From Arcticibacter tournemirensis (lineage in GTDB: Bacteria; Bacteroidota; Bacteroidia; Sphingobacteriales; Sphingobacteriaceae), in assembly GCF_006716645.1 (NCBI RefSeq), contig NZ_VFPL01000001.1:2108001-2172000 (forward strand): a stretch of DNA of 64,000 bases, read 5' to 3'. Below are positions 53,395-61,215 of the stretch, in pieces. The position numbers and the translations under genes were made by a program. Position 1 is the stretch's first letter; every line of letters starts with the position of its first letter. The notes beneath the pieces are model-generated. The model had not been told where the DNA came from, searched no databases, and saw only the letters and a program-made list of their open reading frames with translations.

Positions 53395-53437
53395 ATACAA
53401 AGAGGGTGTCCCCGTATTCAAGGCACCCTCTTTGTAT
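53395..53437 (-). terminator. Terminator hairpin of galK
   Basis: A 14-bp perfect stem (ATACAAAGAGGGTG with CACCCTCTTTGTAT) has a 15-nt loop that can pair further. It lies 22 nt after the galK stop and between galK and the TrmH-type gene. Confidence 0.65.
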
Positions 53438-53459
53438 GCTTAAAAGTATATCAGCTCAA

Positions 53460-54611
53460 TTATAACTCAACTACTCCTGTGCCTATTTCAGAGCTGTAAA
53501 CTGAAGGGGCATAGCCTATTTTCGAAGTATAATAATCTGTGATTTTCTTACTGAAGTCGTCGAAGCTGGCTTTTTTTACCAAAGCAATAGCACAGCCACC
53601 GAAGCCAGCGCCCGTCATGCGGGCTCCCGTAACACCATCAAAGCCTTTACAGAACTCAACAATAGTATCAAGTTCAATTCCCGATACTTCATAAAGATGC
53701 TGAAGTGAGTCATGAGACGCGAACATGAGTCTTCCAAAGTCAGCCAGCCTGTTTTGGTCAAGAGCTTCAGCTGCTTCAAGAACCCTGTCATTCTCTTCAA
53801 CAACATGTTTAGCACGCTTTAACACCGTTGCGTCTGCAATCAGTGATTGATGTTTCTCAAAAGTGTCGGTATGAATATCGCACAGGTTCTGAATATCAAG
53901 CTCCGCCTGTAAAGCCTTCAATGCGGTCTGACACTCACCAACACGTTCATTGTATTTTGATTCTGTTAATTTGCGTGGTTTGTTGGTGTTGATGATCGCC
54001 AGGAAATGATCTCCCAGGTTACATTCAACAGCCTCGTAATCCAGCGTATCGCAGTTTAATTTCAGTGCTTTGTTCTTTTCGCCAAATGCAACGGCAAACT
54101 GGTCCATGATGCCCGAATTTACCCCTATAAATTCGTTCTCTACTTTCTTTGAAAGTTTTACCAGATCAAGCTTAGAAAAACCTGAATGATAGATCTCGTT
54201 CATAGCAAAAGCGGTAACTACCTCAATAGAAGCAGAAGAAGATAAACTGGATCCAATAGGCAGGTTGCCATGATAAAGCAGGTCAAGTCCGCCTACAGAC
54301 TTACCTTGTGCAAGGAAATGATGTATCACCCCCAGGGGGTAATTGTACCATTCTTTTCCAGTCTTTTCATAGCTGTCCTGAACCGCGATCTCCAGGGTTT
54401 CTTCAAAGTTGGTGCTTTTGAAACGAAAAACGCCATCTTTGTTAGGTGCGGTCAGAAGGTAAGTACCCATGGTTATAGCACAAGGCATTACCAGGCCGCC
54501 GTTGTAATCAATATGTTCTCCAATGAGATTGACGCGGCCCGGAGCGAAGAATGCATTCTTATTTTGCTGGCCGTAAAGTTCTGTGAATTGTTGTTTTAGG
54601 TTCTCTAACAT
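53460..54611 (-). CDS. galK: Galactokinase
   Basis: The start ATG 54609-54611 (MLENLKQQFTELYG) gives 383 residues. GHMP kinase motifs are present: PGRVNLIGEHIDYNGG near 24, PIGSSLSSSASIEV near 125 and ARMTGAGFGGCAIALV near 335. It phosphorylates galactose at C1. The galT, galM genes of the Leloir route are not adjacent; the neighbours are the xylose genes. A TACATTTG -7 box with a CTTG -33 element at 19 bp lies upstream. Confidence 0.96.
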   Translation of the reverse strand: MLENLKQQFTELYGQQNKNAFFAPGRVNLIGEHIDYNGGLVMPCAITMGTYLLTAPNKDGVFRFKSTNFEETLEIAVQDSYEKTGKEWYNYPLGVIHHFLAQGKSVGGLDLLYHGNLPIGSSLSSSASIEVVTAFAMNEIYHSGFSKLDLVKLSKKVENEFIGVNSGIMDQFAVAFGEKNKALKLNCDTLDYEAVECNLGDHFLAIINTNKPRKLTESKYNERVGECQTALKALQAELDIQNLCDIHTDTFEKHQSLIADATVLKRAKHVVEENDRVLEAAEALDQNRLADFGRLMFASHDSLQHLYEVSGIELDTIVEFCKGFDGVTGARMTGAGFGGCAIALVKKASFDDFSKKITDYYTSKIGYAPSVYSSEIGTGVVEL

Positions 54612-54630
54612 AATAGTACTGTGGTTCGGG

Positions 54631-54661
54631 CAAATGTACAAAATTAGGTATCAGAATCAAG
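54631..54661 (-). promoter_or_regulatory. galK promoter
   Basis: Minus-strand TACATTTG (54631-54638) matches TAnnTTTG, and a TTG triplet at 54658-54660 lies 19 bp upstream at the -33 position. The start codon is 19 nt downstream. Confidence 0.6.
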
Positions 54662-54727
54662 GCTATGTGTCTTACAATCTGCAAATTTTACGTCGCGGCG
54701 TACTGCCCGTCTCACATCAGGGGTGTG

Positions 54728-55747
54728 TTATTTTCTTCGCGAGGAGGCCCTGACAATGAGTAAAGGATCAAGAACGATCTTTTCCGGCTTCTCCTCCTGC
54801 GTTAGCTCCGCTTTTTTTAGCTTAAGAAGCAGTTTAGCCGCCTCTTTACCCATCAGGATAGTTTGTTGATCTATGGTCGACAGCTGCGGTGTCACGAGGC
54901 TGCCAAAGGACTCATTTGCAAATCCTATCACAGCTACTTCTTCCGGGATCTTTACGTTAAACTCCTGAAGCTGTTGCAGTACACCCATTGCGGTGAAGTC
55001 TTCGAGTGCAAATACAGCATCATATTCCAGGTTTTTCAGACGAGCCTCTTTTATTACCGTCTTTCCAAACTCGGGAGAGAAGTCTCCTTTCACTATCAGA
55101 TCGTCATCCACCGGCAAACCATAATATCGAAGTGCGTCTATATAACCGCGCAGCCTCTCCCTGAATATTAATATTTCGCGGTCGGCGGTTATGTGAAGTA
55201 TTCGTTTGTATCCCTGCTGAATCAGATGCTCAGTAGCAGTAAAACCACCCTTGTAGTCGTTAATAGTAACCGACGATATATTGAGCTGGTCAATAGCGCG
55301 GTCAAAAAAGACAAGTGGCGTTTTACGTTTTATTATTTCCTCGTAAGAAGAGTAATCTGTGGTTTCTGTTGTAATCGAAGCAAGGATGCCGTCAACCCGC
55401 GACTGCAGGAAGGTTTCAATACCCTTTTTCTCCTTAACGAGCGATTCGTTAGACTGATAAAGCAGGATATTATATCCATTCGCATTCATCACCTGTTCAA
55501 TACCAGATACAACGGAGCTGAAAAAGGTGACCCGCAGACTAGGTACAATAACGCCAATAACATTCGTGCGGCCCGACCTTAATGAAGAAGCGATTTTGTT
55601 TTGCCGGTAGTTTAGCCTTTCAGCAGTTTCCCTCACTGCTTTCTTGGTAGCGGCACTGATCGCAGGATGATCATTGAGCGCCCGGGCAACAGTAGAGAAC
55701 GTGACGTTGAGCTCTTTAGCGATATCCAGTATAGTTACTTTCTTCAT
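54728..55747 (-). CDS. xylR: LacI family repressor, likely of the xylose genes
   Basis: The 339-residue protein has an N-terminal LacI HTH (VTILDIAKELNVTFSTVARALNDHPAISAATKKAVRETAERLNY) and a periplasmic-binding-like sensor domain (VIGVIVPSLRVTFFSSVVSGIEQVMNANGYNILLYQSNE). It is divergent from xylBA, and a palindrome of the LacI type lies at 55804-55823. It most likely represses xylBA in the absence of a xylose-related ligand. The symbol is by context. Confidence 0.85.
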   Translation of the reverse strand: MKKVTILDIAKELNVTFSTVARALNDHPAISAATKKAVRETAERLNYRQNKIASSLRSGRTNVIGVIVPSLRVTFFSSVVSGIEQVMNANGYNILLYQSNESLVKEKKGIETFLQSRVDGILASITTETTDYSSYEEIIKRKTPLVFFDRAIDQLNISSVTINDYKGGFTATEHLIQQGYKRILHITADREILIFRERLRGYIDALRYYGLPVDDDLIVKGDFSPEFGKTVIKEARLKNLEYDAVFALEDFTAMGVLQQLQEFNVKIPEEVAVIGFANESFGSLVTPQLSTIDQQTILMGKEAAKLLLKLKKAELTQEEKPEKIVLDPLLIVRASSRRK

Positions 55748-55798
55748 TTAAATTTTTCACAATTCTAGACTTAAATTTTTTTAATTACAAATATTATA

Positions 55799-55806
55799 TA
55801 CATTTG
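55799..55806 (+). promoter_or_regulatory. -7 box of xylBA
   Basis: TACATTTG matches TAnnTTTG exactly. It overlaps the first bases of the operator, and the start codon is 35 nt downstream. Confidence 0.65.
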
Positions 55807-55823
55807 TGCAAACGTTGGCACAA
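55804..55823. promoter_or_regulatory. LacI-type operator of the xylR-xylBA region
   Basis: TTGTGCAAACGTTGGCACAA is a 20-bp palindrome with 9 of 10 pairs matching and the central CG typical of LacI-family sites. It overlaps the -7 box and the expected start of transcription. Confidence 0.75.
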
Positions 55824-55841
55824 TTATTAAACCTCTTATAA

Positions 55842-57335
55842 ATGCTTCTTTTAGGAATCGATGTAGGCACCTCTTCAATCAAAGTTTCTGTCGTAGATTC
55901 AGAAACCCAGAGCGCCCTGGTTTCAGCTCAGTACCCTGAAACAGAAACAGAAATCAAGTCATTAAAAACCGGATGGGCCGAGCAGTCCCCCGAGATGTGG
56001 TGGGATCATGTTCAAAACGCAATTCTTAAAGCTAATGCGTCGGGAATGTATAATCCTAAAGACATTGGCGCGATCGGCATTGCTTACCAGATGCACGGAC
56101 TAGTCATTGTAGACAAGGAACAGCGCGTACTTCGCGATTCGATTATCTGGTGTGATAGCAGAGCCGTAGAAATAGGCAACTCGGCATTCCAAAAAATCGG
56201 AGAGCAAAGGAGCCTCTCGCGGTTACTTAACTCGCCCGGTAATTTTACAGCATCTAAACTGGCATGGGTGAAGGAAAACGAGCCGGAAGTATACGCACAG
56301 ATCGATAAGGTCATGCTTCCCGGTGACTTCATTGCCATGAAATTAACCGGTGATATCACCATCAGCGCTTCTGCTCTTTCCGAAGGGATCCTCTGGGATT
56401 TTCAGGATGACGCAATATCACAGGATGTATTGGAGTGCTATGGGTTCAGCAGCAGCATATTCCCGCCGGTAAAGCCCGTTTTCTCAGAACACGGGTATAT
56501 TACTTCGGGCGTGGCAGAACATTTGTCTTTAACGCCTGGTATTCCGGTTGCCTATAAATCAGGCGATCAGCCCAATAATGCTTTATCCTTAAATGTACTT
56601 CAGCCCGGAGAGGTAGCTGCCACAGCAGGAACTTCCGGCGTAATTTATGGAGTAAGCGACCAGTTGACCTACGATCCCGAGTCACGGGTAAATACCTTTG
56701 CCCACGTGAATTATGCAGCCGACAGTAAAAGGTTAGGAGTGCTGCTATGTATCAACGGTACCGGCATATTAAATCGCTGGGTGAGGGATAACTTTGCAGC
56801 TGGAACAAGCTATGCGCAGATAAATACCAAGGGACAAGAGATTCCAGTGGGATCTGCGGGATTAAGAGTTCTTCCCTTTGGGAACGGAGCAGAGCGCATG
56901 CTGAATAATAAAATGGTAGGTGCTCACTTCCATAATATAGATTTCAACCTGCATACTCAGGCCCACATCTTCAGGGCAGTTCAGGAAGGAATCGCTTTTG
57001 CATTTCGCTACGGCCTCGATATTATGCGCGGGAATGGAATGAACCCTTCAGTAATAAGGGTGGGAAAAGCCAATCTTTTCCTTAGTTCCCTGTTCACCGA
57101 AGCTTTTGTAAATGCTACCAACGTTCCCGTCGAGTTTTACGATAACGACGGAAGCGTAGGAGCTGCTATCGGATCGGGGATAGGGGTTAAAGTTTTTGCT
57201 TCCGAAAGAGAGGCATTTACTAACAATAAAGCTTTTCAACTGATAGAACCAACGTCGGCTGACCTGTATGAGCCGGTGTATCAGGACTGGAAGAAATTGC
57301 TGCTTAAGCAGCTCGATCTCAACAATGCCAATTAA
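55842..57335 (+). CDS. xylB: Xylulokinase
   Basis: The 497-residue FGGY kinase has GIDVGTSSIKVSVVD at the N-terminus, YQMHGLVIVD and SIIWCDSRAVE near 85-105, the catalytic Asp in SGDQPNNALSLNVLQPGEVAATAGTSGVIYG near 240, and GKANLFLSSLFTEAFVNAT near the end. It phosphorylates xylulose. It is the first gene after the operator and 57 nt upstream of xylA. Confidence 0.95.
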   Translation: MLLLGIDVGTSSIKVSVVDSETQSALVSAQYPETETEIKSLKTGWAEQSPEMWWDHVQNAILKANASGMYNPKDIGAIGIAYQMHGLVIVDKEQRVLRDSIIWCDSRAVEIGNSAFQKIGEQRSLSRLLNSPGNFTASKLAWVKENEPEVYAQIDKVMLPGDFIAMKLTGDITISASALSEGILWDFQDDAISQDVLECYGFSSSIFPPVKPVFSEHGYITSGVAEHLSLTPGIPVAYKSGDQPNNALSLNVLQPGEVAATAGTSGVIYGVSDQLTYDPESRVNTFAHVNYAADSKRLGVLLCINGTGILNRWVRDNFAAGTSYAQINTKGQEIPVGSAGLRVLPFGNGAERMLNNKMVGAHFHNIDFNLHTQAHIFRAVQEGIAFAFRYGLDIMRGNGMNPSVIRVGKANLFLSSLFTEAFVNATNVPVEFYDNDGSVGAAIGSGIGVKVFASEREAFTNNKAFQLIEPTSADLYEPVYQDWKKLLLKQLDLNNAN

Positions 57336-57392
57336 ACCCTTGCTGATTAATCACAAATAATAAAAAAACGACACAATTAAAATTTAAACATT

Positions 57393-58724
57393 ATGGGAAA
57401 TATTCTTTCTGGTGAAACAGAGTTTTTTAAAGGAATAGGTCAGATACAATACGAAGGACCTCAATCAGACAATCCACTAGCTTTCAGATGGTATGATGAA
57501 AATCTTGTAGTGGCAGGAAAAACATTAAAGGACCACTTCAGATTTGCATGTGCTTACTGGCACTCATTCTGCGGTACCGGAGCTGATCCATTCGGCGGTC
57601 CGTCGCATTTCTTTCCATGGGATAAGAAAAGCGATCCTGTGGAACGTGCAAAGGATAAAATGGATGCAGCTTTTGAATTCATTACCAAGATGAATCTTCC
57701 TTATTACTGTTTCCACGATGTGGACCTGGTAGATTACGGCAATGATGTGCTTGAAAATGAAAGAAGGTTACAGGCTTTAGTTGATTATGCAAAGAAGAAA
57801 CAAGCCGAAAGTGGCGTAAAACTTCTTTGGGGAACCTCTAACTTATTCAGCAATCCCCGTTACATGAATGGTGCTTCCACCAATCCCGATTTCCATGTTC
57901 TTACACACGCCGGAGCGCAGGTTAAAGCTGCTTTGGATGCTACCATTGCTCTTGACGGCGAGAACTATGTTTTCTGGGGAGGAAGAGAAGGCTATATGAC
58001 CCTTTTGAATACAGACATGAAGCGTGAACAGGAACATTTTGCGCGCTTCCTGCATACTGCAAAAGACTACGCACGGAAGAACGGCTTTAAGGGTAATTTC
58101 TTTATCGAACCAAAACCTTGCGAACCAACCAAACATCAGTATGACTACGATGCCGCAACGGTTATCGGATTCCTTCGTCAGTACGACCTCCTTGACGACT
58201 TTAAGCTTAACCTTGAAGTAAATCATGCTACATTGGCCGGTCACACATTTCAGCATGAGATGCAGGTAGCTGCCGATGCTGGATTATTAGGCTCGATGGA
58301 CGCTAACCGTGGCGACTACCAGAATGGCTGGGATACTGACCAATTCCCTAATAATGTAGGCGAACTTACCGAATGCATGCTGGTATTCCTGGAAGCAGGT
58401 GGATTAAAAGGCGGAGGTGTAAACTTCGATGCCAAGATCAGAAGAAACTCAACCGACATGGAAGACCTCTTCTATGCGCATATCGGCGGCATGGATACCT
58501 TTGCAAGAGCTCTGATCATTGCAGACAACGTTCTTCAGAAATCAGATTACAAAAAGTTCCGCCAGGATCGTTATGCTTCTTTCGACGCAGGTAAAGGCAA
58601 AGCCTTCGAAGAAGGAAAACTAACCCTTGAAGATTTGCGTGCGTTCGCTATTGAAAATGGAGAACCAGCAACCAGAAGCGGTAAACAGGAATACCTCGAA
58701 AATCTATTGAACAGATATTTGTAG
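57393..58724 (+). CDS. xylA: Xylose isomerase
   Basis: The 443-residue protein is of class II. Landmarks are [17 protein letters not shown], the catalytic His in [10 protein letters not shown] near 111, [18 protein letters not shown] near 236, and [13 protein letters not shown] near 275 with metal ligands, then [20 protein letters not shown]. It converts xylose to xylulose for XylB. The AT-rich leader between xylB and xylA has no hairpin. Confidence 0.98.
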   Translation: MGNILSGETEFFKGIGQIQYEGPQSDNPLAFRWYDENLVVAGKTLKDHFRFACAYWHSFCGTGADPFGGPSHFFPWDKKSDPVERAKDKMDAAFEFITKMNLPYYCFHDVDLVDYGNDVLENERRLQALVDYAKKKQAESGVKLLWGTSNLFSNPRYMNGASTNPDFHVLTHAGAQVKAALDATIALDGENYVFWGGREGYMTLLNTDMKREQEHFARFLHTAKDYARKNGFKGNFFIEPKPCEPTKHQYDYDAATVIGFLRQYDLLDDFKLNLEVNHATLAGHTFQHEMQVAADAGLLGSMDANRGDYQNGWDTDQFPNNVGELTECMLVFLEAGGLKGGGVNFDAKIRRNSTDMEDLFYAHIGGMDTFARALIIADNVLQKSDYKKFRQDRYASFDAGKGKAFEEGKLTLEDLRAFAIENGEPATRSGKQEYLENLLNRYL

Positions 58725-58743
58725 GAGTACACCTTTTCATATT

Positions 58744-58778
58744 AAGCCCTCAGCAACTCAAATTGCTGGGGGCTTTTT
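58744..58778 (+). terminator. Intrinsic terminator of xylBA
   Basis: A 13-bp stem with one T-G pair (58744-58756 with 58763-58775) has a 6-nt loop and is followed by TTTTT. It lies 20 nt after the xylA stop. Confidence 0.88.
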
Positions 58779-58972
58779 GTATGTGCGCCTTGAATTTTTT
58801 TTATCATTTCCCTAAATCAATTTAGTTGCTTATGTTTGATTTACCTATTGAACTATTTATACCAATTATGAAGATTGTAATGAACTATTCACGTTTACAG
58901 CCAGCATATATGGTTATTTAGAGAAAAAATGACTTGTGATATTCAGTAAATTATGACTTTCGGACGATTGGT

Positions 58973-59007
58973 ACTTATAACTTACAACTTATTACGTATA
59001 ACTTAGC
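58973..59007. repeat. Heptamer array before the ECF sigma gene
   Basis: Five units in register: ACTTATA, ACTTACA, ACTTATT, ACGTATA and ACTTAGC; on the other strand GTTGTAA and GTTATAA types. It ends 13 bp before the sigma start codon. Confidence 0.75.
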
Positions 59008-59019
59008 GTAACGTATTAT

Positions 59020-59607
59020 ATGCACCCATATAACCAGTTAACAGATATTGAATTAGCAGAGCACCTTGGAAAGGGCGAAGAAGGGGCTTTCAGAGAGATC
59101 TATGTCCGTTATTGGGATAAATTATATATCGTTGCAAGAAAGCGTTTGAAAGATTCTCTTGAAGCTGAAGAAACCATACAGGATATCTTTTGCAACCTCT
59201 GGCGCAAGAGAGAGACATTCACGTTGTCGAAAGGCTTTGACAACTATTTTGCGGTTGCTGTAAAGTTCGAAGTAATTAATCGCCTTGCCAAAAAAGCGCG
59301 GCAGTCGGTCGTTGAGAAAGAAGTCTCGGCCTCTCTTTCCGAAGCTGATTACTCTACTCTTCAAACTCTTGATCTGAACGAGTTAAAAGACCAGCTTCAA
59401 CAATCAATTAACGAGCTGCCCGATAAATGCCGTATCGTATTCAGAATGAAATACGAGAAAGACTATTCGCAGCACCAGATAGCCGAAGAACTTCATATTT
59501 CCGAGAAAACAGTCGAGGCCCACCTTGCAAAAGCCCGTAAAACATTGCGGAGTTCATTCGGAAACGCCTTAGGAATACTGATCGGAATTCTTATTTCTCA
59601 CAGCTGA
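59020..59607 (+). CDS. ECF-type RNA polymerase sigma factor
   Basis: The 195-residue protein has sigma region 2 (FREIYVRYWDKLYIVARKRLKDSLEAEETIQDIFCNLWRKRE) and region 4 (LPDKCRIVFRMKYEKDYSQHQIAEELHISEKTVEAHLAKARKTLR), as in the Bacteroidota sigma-FecR-SusC systems. The next genes are a FecR anti-sigma and a SusC receptor with an STN domain, so it is probably activated by an outer-membrane signal and transcribes this or a linked glycan-uptake locus. Confidence 0.94.
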   Translation: MHPYNQLTDIELAEHLGKGEEGAFREIYVRYWDKLYIVARKRLKDSLEAEETIQDIFCNLWRKRETFTLSKGFDNYFAVAVKFEVINRLAKKARQSVVEKEVSASLSEADYSTLQTLDLNELKDQLQQSINELPDKCRIVFRMKYEKDYSQHQIAEELHISEKTVEAHLAKARKTLRSSFGNALGILIGILISHS

Positions 59608-59632
59608 CGGCAATCTGCTATCCACCATCACT

Positions 59633-59688
59633 GAGCAATTAGCGATCAGCTGGTGATAATCAACAATTAGCAGTCAGCAATCAGCTGT
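59633..59688. repeat. Heptamer array downstream of the sigma gene (left)
   Basis: Eight units in register: GAGCAAT, TAGCGAT, CAGCTGG, TGATAAT, CAACAAT, TAGCAGT, CAGCAAT and CAGCTGT; on the other strand the ATTGCTG type. Confidence 0.75.
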
Positions 59689-59726
59689 AGTCGTTGGCAA
59701 CTAGCCTTAAACTACAAACCATATAA

Positions 59727-59796
59727 CTTTTTGCTTTTACCTTTGGCCTTTATGCTTTCACCTTTAACTTTCCCCTCTCTACTTTAAACTTTTAAA
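59727..59796. repeat. Heptamer array downstream of the sigma gene (right)
   Basis: Ten units in register: CTTTTTG, CTTTTAC, CTTTGGC, CTTTATG, CTTTCAC, CTTTAAC, TTTCCCC, TCTCTAC, TTTAAAC and TTTTAAA. On the other strand they are of the GTTAAAG/GTAAAAG type, as after moxR. Confidence 0.8.
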
Positions 59797-59805
59797 TGGA
59801 GCCTA

Positions 59806-59880
59806 ATAGCCAAATCCCTTAGTGGGCAGAAAAACTTTTTTTTCTTCCCACTAAGGGATTTGCCGTTTCCGTTTGGCTAT
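59806..59880 (+). other. Long hairpin between the sigma and anti-sigma genes
   Basis: A perfect 16-bp stem (59811-59826 with 59847-59862) continues after one mismatch for 7 bp (59828-59834 with 59839-59845) to a 4-nt loop. The flanks ATAGCCAAA (59806-59814) and TTTGGCTAT (59872-59880) can pair too, in competition with part of the main stem. No U-tract follows. The FecR start is 20 nt downstream. Confidence 0.7.
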
Positions 59881-59899
59881 ATAAGAAACAACCAATCCG

Positions 59900-61096
59900 A
59901 TGACCAAGCGAAAGACAGAGGAACGTATGCATGAGCTTGCCAGAAAGTGGCAGGAGGGTACGATCACTGACGAAGAAAAATTACAATTTGAGCAATGGTA
60001 CCAGTCGTTTGACGATACCTTGCTTGAAGAGACTTCATCCGAAACAACTGAAGAGCTGAGGGATCGGTTGTACCATGCCATCGTCGAAAAGGAAAAAATC
60101 AATTCAAAGCATCAGATAAAGCCATTTAATTATAAATACTTTTTACCTCTCGCAGCTACCGTTCTTCTTTTTCTATCATTCGGCCTTTATTTCTATATTC
60201 AAAATAAGCCTTCTGAAAATACTGCAATAGCTAAAAAAACATCCCCTGATATAGCCCCTGGCACAGATAAAGCCATTCTTACACTTGCCGATGGTTCACG
60301 TATTGTTCTTGACCAGGCGAAGCAGGGTGTGTTGGCCAATCAGGGAAATATATCGATCCGCAAAAATAAAGACGGTCAGATCGTTTACGAAGTAAAAGGA
60401 ACGAACAAAGGACGTAAGCAACAGGAAATTGCTTATAATACAATAACAACACCGAGGGGCGGACAGTATCAGATAGACCTGCCTGATGGAACCAAAGTTT
60501 GGTTGAATGCATCATCCTCTATAAAGTTTCCTGCGGTTTTTAGTTCAAACGAGAGGAGAGTGGAGCTGAAGGGCGAAGCTTACTTCGAAGTTGCGAAAAT
60601 GTTTGCGGCAAAAAGGCCGGGTGTGAAAAAGGGACAAAGGATACCGTTCATCGTAAAAACCGCCAGTCAGGATGTCGAAGTATTGGGCACGCACTTCAAT
60701 GTCAACGCCTACGATGATGAGGAAGCAGCGCGAACCACATTATTAGAAGGCTCTGTAAGGGTTACACAACACTCAAGCCATGCTTCAAGACTTCTTCGGC
60801 CCGGGCAGCAGACTCAGGTAGACAACGATATTAGTGTACTGGAGGTCGACCCTCAGCAGGTAATAGCCTGGAAAAACGGATATTTCGTTTTTAACAACGA
60901 AAATGTACAGAGTATAATGCGCAAGATATCGCGCTGGTACGATGTCGACGTTGAGTATCAGGGTAATATCCAGCGAAAAAGATTTGGCGGTACAATTTCA
61001 AAATTCGAAAATGTATCAGCCGTATTGAATATAATGGAATTAACAGGAGTTATTCGTTTTAAAATAGAAGGAAGGAGGATCATTGTTATGCCTTAA
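59900..61096 (+). CDS. FecR-type anti-sigma factor
   Basis: The 398-residue protein has a cytoplasmic sigma-binding N-terminus (about residues 1-75), one membrane helix near 76-98 (FLPLAATVLLFLSFGLYFYI), a FecR domain (ITTPRGGQYQIDLPDGTKVWLNASSSIKFPAVFSSNERRVELKGEAYFEV) and a C-terminal DUF4974 domain (NENVQSIMRKISRWYDVDVEYQGNIQRKRFGGTIS). It should hold the ECF sigma factor until the STN domain of the SusC protein signals. The gene lies 292 bp after sigma, with arrays and a hairpin between. Confidence 0.95.
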   Translation: MTKRKTEERMHELARKWQEGTITDEEKLQFEQWYQSFDDTLLEETSSETTEELRDRLYHAIVEKEKINSKHQIKPFNYKYFLPLAATVLLFLSFGLYFYIQNKPSENTAIAKKTSPDIAPGTDKAILTLADGSRIVLDQAKQGVLANQGNISIRKNKDGQIVYEVKGTNKGRKQQEIAYNTITTPRGGQYQIDLPDGTKVWLNASSSIKFPAVFSSNERRVELKGEAYFEVAKMFAAKRPGVKKGQRIPFIVKTASQDVEVLGTHFNVNAYDDEEAARTTLLEGSVRVTQHSSHASRLLRPGQQTQVDNDISVLEVDPQQVIAWKNGYFVFNNENVQSIMRKISRWYDVDVEYQGNIQRKRFGGTISKFENVSAVLNIMELTGVIRFKIEGRRIIVMP

Positions 61097-61215
61097 GATA
61101 TACCCGACTACCGGAAATGTTAACCTGAATAACCAGGAGCGATTAGGCCCGCCCCTGGTTTAAGAGGCTAATCATAGAGATTTTGACAACGTCTTATAAT
61201 TAAACCTAAAATCAA

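Noticed and set aside
59806-59880. Hairpin taken as a normal intrinsic terminator of the sigma gene
   Set aside because: No U-tract follows on either strand, and it lies next to the FecR start.
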